Positions 33,739 to 41,956 of a DNA stretch of 64,000 bases are shown here, one piece after another. A program made the translations under genes and the position numbers. Under the pieces are notes generated by a model, which saw only the letters and a program-made list of their open reading frames with translations, was not told the DNA's origin and did not search any database. Position 1 is the stretch's first letter, and each line of letters begins with the position of its first letter. The stretch comes from Phycisphaerales bacterium. GTDB taxonomy: Bacteria > Planctomycetota > Phycisphaerae > Phycisphaerales > UBA1924. Location: positions 310,001-374,000 of the forward strand of contig JAJDDF010000006.1 in NCBI GenBank assembly GCA_029260455.1, given 5' to 3'.

Positions 33739-33891
33739 GTACACACACCTTTATGTCGTAACTTGCAAATCGCACACACACTTGTGTGTTTGATACGCAG
33801 TAAACAAAGTTCTGCTCTGTTGTAGTCATCATTGCGTCGTATTCAAGCACGAAGTGTGCTATCACCTCAAGAAAGCGCGCGCACGGTGGTG
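33739..33891. promoter_or_regulatory. Divergent control region of the terminase cassette
   Basis: This 153-base region lies between the double-HTH gene and the CI-like repressor gene. It holds the inverted repeat ACACAC-TT-GTGTGT (33776-33789), a nearby CACACACC on the HTH side (33742-33749), and TTGTGTGTTTGATACGCAG, which resembles a weak promoter toward the repressor. The layout matches a phage lysogeny switch, with shared operators between opposing promoters. Exact promoters are uncertain. Confidence 0.5.
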
Positions 33892-34728
33892 ATGCAGACA
33901 GTTGGGCAACTCATTCGGTTGTTTCGAACGCATCGCGGTCTCACACTGCGCGAATTATCCATGCGCGCGTGCTGCACGGCGGGCTATCTTTCACAAATTG
34001 AAAACAACCGAACGGCGCGCCCGCCCTCGGAATCGATCTTGCGCAGGCTCGAAGAGGCGCTTGGCACTACGCAGGGACAACTGATCAATGCGGGTGAGCT
34101 TGACCGACTGCCGGAATCATTGCGCATGGAGTTGCACTCGTTGCGTCAGTCACAGTCACATGCGATTCGTCTTGCAGAACTGGTGGCGCGCATGAACGAT
34201 GATGGTGCCTTGCCCGAACCGGCGCGCTCACTCAGTGCTGCGATCACGGCGGTGAATGTCACAGGCCATGGGGTGTTCACTGATTCGCACCCGGTCCCGG
34301 TGATCAACAGCCCGGGCGAACCTGTGGATGTGACGCACCTGCCTGATGGCGGGGCATTGAGGCGGGCGATGCTGTGGATTTCTGTTGGCATCGAGGGGGC
34401 GACTTTTGCGATGTACCCGCCCGACGATTCGATGTCGCCGATTGCGTTCCCCGGTGACCTTGTGGTGCTGGGCGGGGTGATGGACCCGAAGCCGGGCGCG
34501 TGGGGCTTGGTGGAGGAGAAAAAGCCAGCCCCGATGACCCTGGGCATTTTCTACTCTGCGCCCGGGCGGGACCGGTGGCGTATTCAACCAGCCAACACCG
34601 CGTGGCCGCCCCGGGAACTCTCCCGAGATGACATTCAGCGGGTCCACCGTCCGGTAGCACTCATACGGCGGCTTGATGATGCCCCCAGATGCACAGTTCG
34701 GGCATCCGGGGGCGACGAAATCGCGTAG
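33892..34728 (+). CDS. CI/LexA-like repressor: XRE HTH with S24-like domain
   Basis: The protein has 278 residues from the ATG at 33892; an upstream TTG at 33832 is less likely. The HTH spans about 5-40 (LIRLFRTHRGLTLRELSM...AGYLSQIENNR). The C-terminal part contains YPPDDSMSPIAFPGDLVVLGG, with Ser180 in the D-S-M-x-P context of S24 peptidases. LexA/CI relatives cut themselves at this Ser when RecA is activated. The catalytic Lys and the Ala-Gly cut site cannot be placed with certainty. It stands divergent from the terminase operon, which it probably represses. Confidence 0.85.
   Translation: MQTVGQLIRLFRTHRGLTLRELSMRACCTAGYLSQIENNRTARPPSESILRRLEEALGTTQGQLINAGELDRLPESLRMELHSLRQSQSHAIRLAELVARMNDDGALPEPARSLSAAITAVNVTGHGVFTDSHPVPVINSPGEPVDVTHLPDGGALRRAMLWISVGIEGATFAMYPPDDSMSPIAFPGDLVVLGGVMDPKPGAWGLVEEKKPAPMTLGIFYSAPGRDRWRIQPANTAWPPRELSRDDIQRVHRPVALIRRLDDAPRCTVRASGGDEIA
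34681..34713 (+). other. Strong hairpin at the 3' end of the repressor gene
   Basis: GCCCCCAGATGC pairs with GCATCCGGGGGC (one A-C mismatch) around a 9-base loop, inside the last codons of the CI-like repressor gene. There is no T tract after it. It may slow or stop transcription leaving the cassette, or mark its boundary. Confidence 0.5.
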
Positions 34729-34871
34729 AGAATTGGTGCGGGGCGGGCTTGGCGTCCGCTCGTGCTATGATCCATGATTCGCCGGTGTACAGGTGGGTGC
34801 GCTGGCATGTGATGAATCTGCCCCATGTGGGGGTGAGGAATCGGCAATCGAAGTTACGGAGGTCGTTGGCG

Positions 34872-35765
34872 ATGGCCAAGATGTTCTACAGCCTTGAAGA
34901 GGCGGCTCAGAAGCTCGGAAAAAGTATTGATGATGTCCGCGATATGGCGGGCAAGGGCGAGCTGACTGAATACCGCGATGGCGAGCGCCTGATCTTCAAG
35001 GTGGATCAGATTGATCTCATGACGGTCGACGATGCTGGTGATGCAGACCCGGACATGTCAAGCATGATTCCCCTTGCTGACACTGGTTCACCTGCGACAG
35101 GGCTTGAATCGCTTGGCGCTTCCGGACCTGCGGGCGCATCGGGCAGCGGCTCAGCATTTGGCGCGGTCACGCTTGAAGATTCCGGTTCAAACATGGGCGA
35201 AGTTGCCAGCGAAGATTCAGGCGGCGGCTCGGGCATCAGCGTTTTCGATGCGGATGAGATTGGTGATGTCGATGCCGCAGCGGACACATTGATGGCAGGC
35301 GGCGGGCCGGCGCTTGATGCGGCAAGCCTTGAAAGCTTTGGTTCCGGTTCCGGTCTGATGGACCTGACGCGCGAGAGTGATGAAACATCTCTTGGCGCCG
35401 AAGGTTTGCTTGACGAACTGTATTCTGCAGATGATGCGGCGGCGACTGGTGCGCAAGCTGAAGAAGGCGGCGATTTGTTTGCAGGCGCAGCATCTGCCGC
35501 TGAAGAACAACTGGGTCCGGTTGCGGGCGTGCTCCCGGAGATATATGACGGGCGCGGCAGCTTGCTTTTGGGCGCCGCCGCCCTCGTCGCGTGCCTTTTG
35601 CTCTTGGGCGGCATCGCCATCACCATCATGGGCCTCATCGGAGCACCTGTCGATTTTGTTGCATCGATCGCCAAAGGCAGCATGCTGATGTTCGTCACAC
35701 TCGGCGTAACGGCGGCAGTACTATTTGTTGGTGTTGCCGCGGTCTTCCTCAAGGGCAAGAACTAG
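34872..35765 (+). CDS. Excisionase-type HTH protein with C-terminal membrane helices
   Basis: The protein has 297 residues from the ATG at 34872, with GGAGG nine bases upstream. The N-terminal 55 residues (MAKMFYSLEEAAQKLGKS... to ...DQIDLMTVDD) form a MerR/excisionase-like winged HTH. A long acidic Gly/Ser/Ala-rich linker (about 60-215) follows, then two strong membrane helices (LLLGAAALVACLLLLGGIAI and SMLMFVTLGVTAAVLFVGVA). A DNA-binding-type head on a membrane anchor is typical of several planctomycete proteins. The target of the head, DNA or protein, is unknown. It is probably not part of the terminase cassette, having its own promoter region. Confidence 0.8.
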   Translation: MAKMFYSLEEAAQKLGKSIDDVRDMAGKGELTEYRDGERLIFKVDQIDLMTVDDAGDADPDMSSMIPLADTGSPATGLESLGASGPAGASGSGSAFGAVTLEDSGSNMGEVASEDSGGGSGISVFDADEIGDVDAAADTLMAGGGPALDAASLESFGSGSGLMDLTRESDETSLGAEGLLDELYSADDAAATGAQAEEGGDLFAGAASAAEEQLGPVAGVLPEIYDGRGSLLLGAAALVACLLLLGGIAITIMGLIGAPVDFVASIAKGSMLMFVTLGVTAAVLFVGVAAVFLKGKN

Positions 35766-35786
35766 TCCGGTCAGGCCGACCAAACC

Positions 35787-35811
35787 AGCCCCTCGCTTTG
35801 CGCTCGGGGCT
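35787..35811. repeat. Dispersed palindrome, copy 1 (between convergent genes)
   Basis: The stem AGCCCC...GGGGCT encloses TCGCTTTGCGCTC, between two genes that end facing each other. The reverse complement of 23 of its 25 bases recurs exactly at 54731-54753, again between convergent gene ends. It may serve as a two-way terminator or be a REP-like mobile palindrome. Confidence 0.75.
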
Positions 35812-35813
35812 AG

Positions 35814-36380
35814 TTAGCGATCGTCCTCCGAAGGCGTGGTTGGCAACTGATCAAAGGTTGCGCGCATGTGGTCTGGATTGAGTTCAAAGAGTGCGCTTAG
35901 AAATTGATTCGATGCCTCGATGACTTCAAGCATGCGATCGAGCCGCTCGTTGTGTGTTGCAAGTGCGGGCACTGCTTCATCGCGTACAGCGGTCATGTCG
36001 CGAATCTCGAAAAGAGATGTGACAACCGGATCGAGTTCGCGTTTTTTGCGTTCGGTGGCGATGGTTTTGAACATGGTCCAGACGTCGGCTTCGGCCTGGA
36101 AATATTCCTTGCGGTCGCCTCGCTTGTGGACACGTTGCACGATGCCCCAGTCGGTGAGGCCGCGCAGGGTCATCGAGGCGTTGCCGCGCGAAATTTCGAG
36201 GCGTTCCATGACATCGTCGGTGCACAGGGCATCGCCGGTGATATAGAGGAGGGCGTGCACCTCGGCGAGGGTGCGACTCACACCCCAGGCGCTGCCCATG
36301 CGTCCCCAGGTCTCGATGAAGCGGTTCTGGGCCTCGTGGACCTGAGAGGCGGAGTCTGATTGGGCAGTATTGCGGGGCAT
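35814..36380 (-). CDS. GbsR/MarR-type transcriptional regulator
   Basis: The protein has 188 residues from the ATG at 36380. A winged HTH is visible: LAEVHALLYITGDALCTDDVMERLEISRGNASMTLRGLTDWGIVQRV (long landmark, near 39-85) with a beta wing KRGDRKEYF. A helical C-terminal part (MFKTIATERKKRELDPV...) should form the dimer. GbsR-type proteins repress choline/glycine-betaine genes in Bacillus, but many relatives have other targets. It is the last gene in a run that includes ubiX and a UbiA-type prenyltransferase, 26 bases after the latter, so it may regulate that operon. Confidence 0.87.
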   Translation of the reverse strand: MPRNTAQSDSASQVHEAQNRFIETWGRMGSAWGVSRTLAEVHALLYITGDALCTDDVMERLEISRGNASMTLRGLTDWGIVQRVHKRGDRKEYFQAEADVWTMFKTIATERKKRELDPVVTSLFEIRDMTAVRDEAVPALATHNERLDRMLEVIEASNQFLSALFELNPDHMRATFDQLPTTPSEDDR

Positions 36381-36406
36381 GTGTGTGCAAGCGTAGCAAG
36401 GAAGCC

Positions 36407-37348
36407 TCAAAGGAAAAGATCGATGACCCCGAGGATGCCGAGGGTGATTGAGATGATGCCGTTGAGTGTGAAAAAGGCCAGTGGCAGGCCAGCAAGGTCC
36501 CGGCGGTGCAGGACCGCGTGTTCCATGATCAATACGACGCCAACGAGTCCGAAAGCAATAAACATGATTGTGCCAAAACGCGGTTCGGTGCGAATTGCGA
36601 TCGCGAGGCAGGCGAGTGCGCCGAGGTGGACCAGGCGCGATACCCAAAGGCTGCCCGAAACGCCGAGACGCGCGGGAATTGAATGCAGGCTGGCGATGCG
36701 ATCGAAATCTAGATCCTGCAAGGCGTAGGCGATATCAAAACCTGCAACCCAGAGGAGCACGAACCCGGCGAGTGAGAGAACCGAGATGCCTGTGGACGTA
36801 ATGTCACCAATGACCATGCCAATTGGCACAGACAGGCCGAGATGTGATGGATCGATTGCGATGACCGCTGCGATGGGACTGATTGCAAGTGCGCCGCCGA
36901 GGAAGAAGTGCGCTGCTGCGGTGAAGCGTTTGGTGAAACTGTAGAAGGCGATCCAGAGAAGTACGGGGGCGCTCAAGGTGGCGGGCCAGGGGTTGGCGTC
37001 GAGTGCGAAAAAGCCGAACGTTGAGAGGATGAAGAGCATGGCAACGATCGCTGCGACACCCCGTGCGCCACGTTGTGAGAGTTTGCCCGAGGCGATGGCG
37101 CGCTGGGCGGTGCGTGGGTTCTCTGCATCGAAGCGAGCATCGGCGATGCGATTGACAAGCATGGCCCAGGTGCGCGCAAAGAACATGCACATACATACGA
37201 GGCCAAGCAATGCTGCGATTCGCGCGGCGGTCGTGCCATCGGGCAGCGCCATTGATGCCGCAAGGATTGCAAAGGGCATGGAAAAGACAGAGTGGGCGAG
37301 TTTGATGTCGCGAAGGGCGAGGCGGAGGGTTGTCAGGGGTGCAGGCAT
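36407..37348 (-). CDS. UbiA family polyprenyltransferase (MqnP/UbiA-like)
   Basis: This integral membrane enzyme attaches a polyprenyl chain to an aromatic acid in quinone synthesis. The 313-residue protein has about eight to nine hydrophobic segments. The first Asp motif is NRIADARFDAENPRT (66-80; N-x3-D-x3-D) and the second is YALQDLDFDR. Its ATG directly abuts the stop of the previous gene (TAA-ATG). With ubiX in the same operon, the pair could be the prenyltransferase and prenyl-FMN synthase of the futalosine menaquinone route (MqnP) or of a ubiquinone-type route; the sequence alone does not decide. Confidence 0.9.
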   Translation of the reverse strand: MPAPLTTLRLALRDIKLAHSVFSMPFAILAASMALPDGTTAARIAALLGLVCMCMFFARTWAMLVNRIADARFDAENPRTAQRAIASGKLSQRGARGVAAIVAMLFILSTFGFFALDANPWPATLSAPVLLWIAFYSFTKRFTAAAHFFLGGALAISPIAAVIAIDPSHLGLSVPIGMVIGDITSTGISVLSLAGFVLLWVAGFDIAYALQDLDFDRIASLHSIPARLGVSGSLWVSRLVHLGALACLAIAIRTEPRFGTIMFIAFGLVGVVLIMEHAVLHRRDLAGLPLAFFTLNGIISITLGILGVIDLFL

Positions 37349-38719
37349 TTAGTAGTTGGCAATATAGCTGCGCTGTTCGAGTGTGAGGATATGGCGAAGG
37401 CGATCCATGTAGCGCTGGGACAGCTTAGAGTTATCGCGTTGAAAGTCTTCGGATGGCTGTTCCTCTTCCCATCGCTCCCAGTAGTGTTGGGGCCGCTCAC
37501 CCTGATAGAGTGTGAGTTGAGCGCCATCGAGTTGAAACTCAAACTGGTTAGGGTCCTTGGCGCGAGGCATCTTGCGGTTGTGGCGTTTGCGGAGGGCCTC
37601 GTATTCCGTTTCAAACTCGGCCTTGAGCGCCTTGATGGCATCGACTTGCTTTTCTGTGGCTGAGGGAATTGCTCGCATGCGCTCGGCGTAGCGCTGGTAG
37701 TAGTCGTTGTCCTCGCCATAGGCTTGCATGCGCAGCTCGGCGATGGGCTTCGTGTATTCCAGTTGGACGATGGCCCGCATGGCGCGGCGTGCCCGGTTGT
37801 AGTCACCCCAGTCATCGTCTTCGCTTTTTTCAATGACTTGAGCAACTTGTCGCTCGAATCTGGGCAGCAGATCACTGGAAAGACCAATCATAATCTGCTG
37901 GGCATAGCGTTCGTTGATGTCTTTCACGCGCTTGCAAAGATCACGCAAGTGCGTCGCGCCAGAGACCAGCTTTTCCTGGCGGGATTCGATGCGGCGCCTT
38001 ACCCGCTGTTGATCCGTCTCGTCTTCAGCTTCCCACCACTCCCGATACATCCTGGCAATTTTCCGTGCGGGACCTGAAAGAGAGGCGACCTTCGCATTGC
38101 GTATCATGACCGCGTTATCAAGTTCGACGAGGTAATTCTCAAGTGTGTTGTTGAGCCCACTGCGAACATCTTCGGGCATTTTCAGCCCCTCGATAATGAC
38201 GACGAGATCGACGTTCTCTGCGGGGTACGCGGCAAAACGAGAAAGTGTCTCGCGCCGGCGTCGCAATTGCTCGAGTTCCTTCCAGGCCTCTTCCTGTTTG
38301 CTTGTGAGCATCAAGCGCAGGTCGGAAAAGAGATGTGTGGTCAGTTCCCCAGCTCGCTTGTCATAGCGTTCGGTCATGCGAAGGCGGGCTTGTTGTTGCT
38401 TGCGCTGTTTCTTCTTGTTCTTCTCAAAGGTGCGCTCGCTGTCGGCACGTTGTTCGCGCATGAGCGTGGATATGTCGCGAATTTCACTCTCAAAAGCGGT
38501 GAACAAATCCCGGGCTGTGGCCATCTGTTCATCATCGAGCTCGAGTGCCTCCATGTAGCGCCGGAAGTCTCGCGCAACGACAGGCGATTCGGAGCGGTAA
38601 TAGCCGCGCCAGTCGGGCTCCACTTCAACGTGCCAGTCATCCTTCGCCGCGATGGCGCTCGGCACACCCATCGCGAGGAGCAAGAGCACGCAACAGATTG
38701 TCTGCATCATAATTCGCAT
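37349..38719 (-). CDS. Secreted coiled-coil protein, tandem paralogue 2
   Basis: The protein has 456 residues with a signal peptide (MMQTICCVLLLLAMGVPSAIA). The rest is almost entirely helical and charged, with strong coiled-coil stretches such as RTFEKNKKKQRKQQQARLR. It aligns with the upstream neighbour along its length: RRRRETLSRFAAYP vs RRRRETLARFSVYP, and at the C-terminus LTLEQRSYIANY vs LTIEQRSVIAQF. The repeated phrases DDEQMATARDLFTAFESEIRD and TLEQRSYI recall LTxxQ-type motifs of Spy/CpxP proteins, which bind misfolded proteins, but the resemblance is loose. It lies between its paralogue and the UbiA gene. Confidence 0.82.
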   Translation of the reverse strand: MRIMMQTICCVLLLLAMGVPSAIAAKDDWHVEVEPDWRGYYRSESPVVARDFRRYMEALELDDEQMATARDLFTAFESEIRDISTLMREQRADSERTFEKNKKKQRKQQQARLRMTERYDKRAGELTTHLFSDLRLMLTSKQEEAWKELEQLRRRRETLSRFAAYPAENVDLVVIIEGLKMPEDVRSGLNNTLENYLVELDNAVMIRNAKVASLSGPARKIARMYREWWEAEDETDQQRVRRRIESRQEKLVSGATHLRDLCKRVKDINERYAQQIMIGLSSDLLPRFERQVAQVIEKSEDDDWGDYNRARRAMRAIVQLEYTKPIAELRMQAYGEDNDYYQRYAERMRAIPSATEKQVDAIKALKAEFETEYEALRKRHNRKMPRAKDPNQFEFQLDGAQLTLYQGERPQHYWERWEEEQPSEDFQRDNSKLSQRYMDRLRHILTLEQRSYIANY

Positions 38720-38734
38720 GGGCGCGATCCATCC

Positions 38735-40135
38735 TTAGAACTGTGCGATCACACTTCTCTGTTCGATGGTGAGGATGGCACGGATGCGGTCGATGGCATT
38801 CTGATTGATTTTGGCGAGGTCTTTGGCCTGTTTTTTGTCGGCGCGGCTGGGCTCTTGCTGGCCCAGCATATTCATGTTGTCCTGTTCCTCGCCGCGGCGT
38901 GTGAGTTGAATCACGGCGCCGTCAAGCTTGAACGTGTAGCTGGCGGGTTCGTCGGCGGGGGCGCTAGGGCGTCCATGTCGGCGCTGGGCGGCAAGCAATT
39001 CGGCCTCAATATCCGTTTTGATCAGGGCAAGCTGATCGCGCTGGTCCTCTGACAACGGTTGCACGGTCTTGAGCCGATCAAGGTATGGCTTCATCTCGGC
39101 GGCCATGTCGGAATCACCAAACATCTGGGCCTGCATTTCCATCATGGGTTTCATGGCCTCAAGTTGTTCGAGCGTTTGGATCGCGATCTTCGCTCGCGAA
39201 AAATCTGAAAATGGCACGGCATTCTGGTCCTTGCCCGCAATCTTGGCTGTCTGTTCTTCGAGGCGTTGCTTGAGTTTTGTCGGAAACCGTGAGGCTAGTT
39301 CACGCGTGTAGCGATCATTGACATCACGCACGCGGGCGCTGGCATCGCGCAGGCCAAGGGCGACAGGAATGATCTCTTGTTGCAGTTCTTCGATGCGCGA
39401 TTGCGCGGCCATGATTGCCTGCGGGTCAGGGTCCGTGGTGCGTGACCATGCGGTCATCTGAAGAGTATTGATCTCTGTTGTCTTCTCGACTGCCGCGCTT
39501 GCCTTGGTATTGCGGGCCGTAAGTGCAACGTCAAGTTCGTATTCATATTCATCGAGTGTTGGTATCAGTGATTTTCGGAACGACTCGGGCATCTCTATAC
39601 CTTGAACTATTGCAACAAGGTCGATGCGTTCTCTTGGGTACACCGAGAAGCGGGCGAGTGTTTCACGGCGCCTGCGCGTGCGTTCGACCGATGCCCAAGT
39701 TGATTCCTGCTCGGGCGTGATAATCAGTTGCAGGTCGGCAAAAAGGTGGGCAGTCATGTCGCGCGTCTTTTCATTTTGATCGCGCGACATGTTGCTCGTC
39801 GCCTTCTGGAACTCCTGCCAATCCTCCGAAGCCTGCGCCAAGGCCTGCATGTCGGTGCGCTTCTCTATAGTGAGTGTTGAAATATTGCGCATTTCTTCGG
39901 CAAAATCTGCGTAAAGTTCGCCTGCCAGCTCTGCCTGATCGCCGGTCAAGTTGAGTGTCTCGCCGTACACCTGAAAGTCGCGCGCACTGATGGGCACTGT
40001 GCCAAAGATGTCTTGATATCCATACCCCCAATCAGGCGACACATTTACGTCCCACTCTTCACTTGCGGCAAGTACTCCACCTGATGGAAGCACGATCGCG
40101 CACGCACAGACCAATCGTTGCAGGGTGTTCTTCAT
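38735..40135 (-). CDS. Secreted coiled-coil protein, tandem paralogue 1
   Basis: The protein has 466 residues from the ATG at 40135, which overlaps the ubiX stop by ATGA. A signal peptide (LQRLVCACAIVLPSGGVLA) is followed by a helical charged protein with Spy-like phrases: LNLTGDQAELAGELYADF, LIITPEQESTWASVE and ILTIEQRSVIAQF. It is paralogous to the next gene, 15 bases downstream. Periplasmic helical proteins inside a quinone gene operon are unexpected. Possible roles are envelope stress or scaffold functions; none is proven. Confidence 0.82.
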   Translation of the reverse strand: MKNTLQRLVCACAIVLPSGGVLAASEEWDVNVSPDWGYGYQDIFGTVPISARDFQVYGETLNLTGDQAELAGELYADFAEEMRNISTLTIEKRTDMQALAQASEDWQEFQKATSNMSRDQNEKTRDMTAHLFADLQLIITPEQESTWASVERTRRRRETLARFSVYPRERIDLVAIVQGIEMPESFRKSLIPTLDEYEYELDVALTARNTKASAAVEKTTEINTLQMTAWSRTTDPDPQAIMAAQSRIEELQQEIIPVALGLRDASARVRDVNDRYTRELASRFPTKLKQRLEEQTAKIAGKDQNAVPFSDFSRAKIAIQTLEQLEAMKPMMEMQAQMFGDSDMAAEMKPYLDRLKTVQPLSEDQRDQLALIKTDIEAELLAAQRRHGRPSAPADEPASYTFKLDGAVIQLTRRGEEQDNMNMLGQQEPSRADKKQAKDLAKINQNAIDRIRAILTIEQRSVIAQF

Positions 40136-40818
40136 GAGTGCGTCCTTTCGGGGGCAGTGCTCCCCCACCGCGCGCTGACATCGTGCGGCACGCCGAGTTG
40201 GTCGAGTGCCCGCGCGACGACAAAATCAACTACGTCTTCGATGGATTGCGGGTTCAGATAGAACCCGGGGTTGGCGGGGCAGATGCACGCGCCGGCGAGG
40301 GTCAGGGTGCGCATGTTTTCGATATCAATGAGCGACAGCGGCGATTCGCGGTGACACAGCACAAGGCGATAGCGCTCCTTGAGGCACACCGCTGCGGCGC
40401 GCGTGAGCAGGGTGTCGCCAGCGCCCGATGCAATCTGCCCGAGGGTGTTGCTTGTGCAGGGCATGATGACCATGCCGTCGTGACGAAATGTGCCCGAGGC
40501 GATATTGGCACCAACATCGCGGATGGGGTGCAACACGATGCCATGGGCGCGGGCATGGGCGACAGCCTCTGCCTCCGTGGGCGGCTCTGGAATGCCCGCA
40601 AGGCGCGGCAACCAGACCGCGAGGGGACCTTCAAAGCCCAGTTCATCATGCAGCAGGCGGCGTCCATATTCAGAGATGACCAGATGCACCTCGGTACCCG
40701 CATCGATCAATGCGGAGAGCATGCGCTGGGCGTAGATGGCCCCTGAGGCACCGGTGATGCCCATGACGATTCGCCGAGGCTGAGTGTCTGGATGTCCCAC
40801 AGCCCTATGGTAGCGCAT
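40132..40818 (-). CDS. ubiX: Flavin prenyltransferase UbiX
   Basis: UbiX makes prenylated FMN, the cofactor of UbiD-type decarboxylases, from FMN and dimethylallyl phosphate. The 228-residue frame starts at the ATG at 40818, but the ATG at 40764 (MGITGASGAIY) would give the usual family size near 210. GITGASGAIYAQRML is the FMN-binding signature, MVIMPCTSNTLGQIASGAGDTLLTRAAAV is the second conserved block (landmark), and CHRESPLSLIDIENM and PANPGFYLNP complete the pattern. It is the first gene of a five-gene run that also holds the UbiA-type gene; the matching ubiD is not in the window. Confidence 0.93.
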   Translation of the reverse strand: MRYHRAVGHPDTQPRRIVMGITGASGAIYAQRMLSALIDAGTEVHLVISEYGRRLLHDELGFEGPLAVWLPRLAGIPEPPTEAEAVAHARAHGIVLHPIRDVGANIASGTFRHDGMVIMPCTSNTLGQIASGAGDTLLTRAAAVCLKERYRLVLCHRESPLSLIDIENMRTLTLAGACICPANPGFYLNPQSIEDVVDFVVARALDQLGVPHDVSARWGSTAPERTHS

Positions 40819-40866
40819 GTGGGCCAATTGGCGTAGACTGGACCACATCTCAAAGGAGTGAGCGTC

Positions 40867-41616
40867 ATGAAGAATCATGTACGAAAGGGCGGAGCCCTGA
40901 TGCGTAGTGCGGCATTGGTTGTGATCGCCTTGGGCACCGTGAGCGCTACTGCACTGACTGCGGGGTGCGCGACATATGCGAATTACCCTGCGATTGACCG
41001 CGATCTGGCCGTGAACGACCCGAATATTCATCCGATTCCGGGCCTCGTACGGCGGGCGCTGGTGCGCGTGCTTGGTGATGATCAACTGCACGGTCGTTTG
41101 CCGCAGCGCTGGGCGTTGAATCTGCCCAAGGGCACGGGGCGCGCTGTTGCTGATCGGGTGCTTGCGGAAACGATGGAACAGGCGGGCGTGACGGGCGGGG
41201 AACTGCTCAGCTTAAATAACGAAACGCTACCGATTTATTCAGTGACGCGTATTTGGGTGCGCGGCGATCGGAGTGATGTGGATATCGTGCGTCCGGTCGC
41301 GTGGTCGGGTTTGGACGATCGGCAGTGGACGCTGCAAAAGATCACACTTCGTCTGCGCGGCGGACGGTTCAAGTGGGATGTTGTCGCGGCACGCGCGTGG
41401 CCCATTGGGGCCACTGTCGAACCGGAACTATATGGCTGGCCCGTGGTGATCGCCTCAACACCTGAGGATGAGTCGTTACCACAGATGGATGTGAAAGACA
41501 GCGCAATCAGTACATCTGAGGCGGACCCCGCGCCGGTGCCCACGATCGCAGCTTCTCCTGAGCCCGCGAATGTGGAACCGATTCCTGAGCCGGAGCCGAT
41601 TACGCCGCAGCAGTGA
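40867..41616 (+). CDS. Predicted lipoprotein, unknown
   Basis: The protein has 249 residues from the ATG at 40867, with AAAGGAG at eight bases. A signal segment ends in the lipobox LTAGC. The mature protein has PAIDRDLAVNDPNIHPIPGLVRRALVRV, a beta-rich middle with VTRIWVRGDRSDVDIVRPV and a Pro/Glu-rich tail (EPIPEPEPITPQQ). I recognise no family. It is divergent from ubiX and stands before two small genes on the same strand. Confidence 0.78.
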   Translation: MKNHVRKGGALMRSAALVVIALGTVSATALTAGCATYANYPAIDRDLAVNDPNIHPIPGLVRRALVRVLGDDQLHGRLPQRWALNLPKGTGRAVADRVLAETMEQAGVTGGELLSLNNETLPIYSVTRIWVRGDRSDVDIVRPVAWSGLDDRQWTLQKITLRLRGGRFKWDVVAARAWPIGATVEPELYGWPVVIASTPEDESLPQMDVKDSAISTSEADPAPVPTIAASPEPANVEPIPEPEPITPQQ

Positions 41617-41690
41617 TTTTCGCCTCGGTGTGAGCGGCGGCGTAGGATGGAATTGATGGTTCAATATGCCACACGCTGGAGGCCCGCACA

Positions 41691-41951
41691 GTGACTGATT
41701 ATTCGCCCGGACAACGGGTGCGAATTACACAGCAGATTCTTTTTGGCCAGCGCACGCTGACGACCACCGTTGAGGGTGTGGTGCTTCGATGTGGTCAGCA
41801 AAAAACTGGCTCATGGTTCGCGCATGCGAAAGACAACAAAATCTGGATAGATCGCTTGGAACTTGAGAAAGATGATGGCGAGCGCGTAATCTGTAATCTT
41901 GATCAATACAGCGCCGTCGACGTACTCGACGGTGCGCCGAACAGCGCCTGA
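41691..41951 (+). CDS. Small hypothetical protein
   Basis: This 86-residue protein has a GTG start and GGAGG upstream. The sequence SPGQRVRITQQILFGQRTLTTTVEGVVLRCGQQKTGSWFAH reads as an SH3-like beta barrel (landmark, residues 5-45), followed by DNKIWIDRLELEKDDGE. Such small barrels are frequent in planctomycetes without a known role. The next small gene starts five bases after its stop, so the two are probably translated together. Confidence 0.72.
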   Translation: MTDYSPGQRVRITQQILFGQRTLTTTVEGVVLRCGQQKTGSWFAHAKDNKIWIDRLELEKDDGERVICNLDQYSAVDVLDGAPNSA

Positions 41952-41956
41952 CCAAC

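Noticed and set aside
33235-34728. Toxin-antitoxin pair made of the HTH and XRE genes
   Set aside because: The sizes, double HTH and S24-like domain fit a phage-type switch better; neither protein resembles a known toxin.
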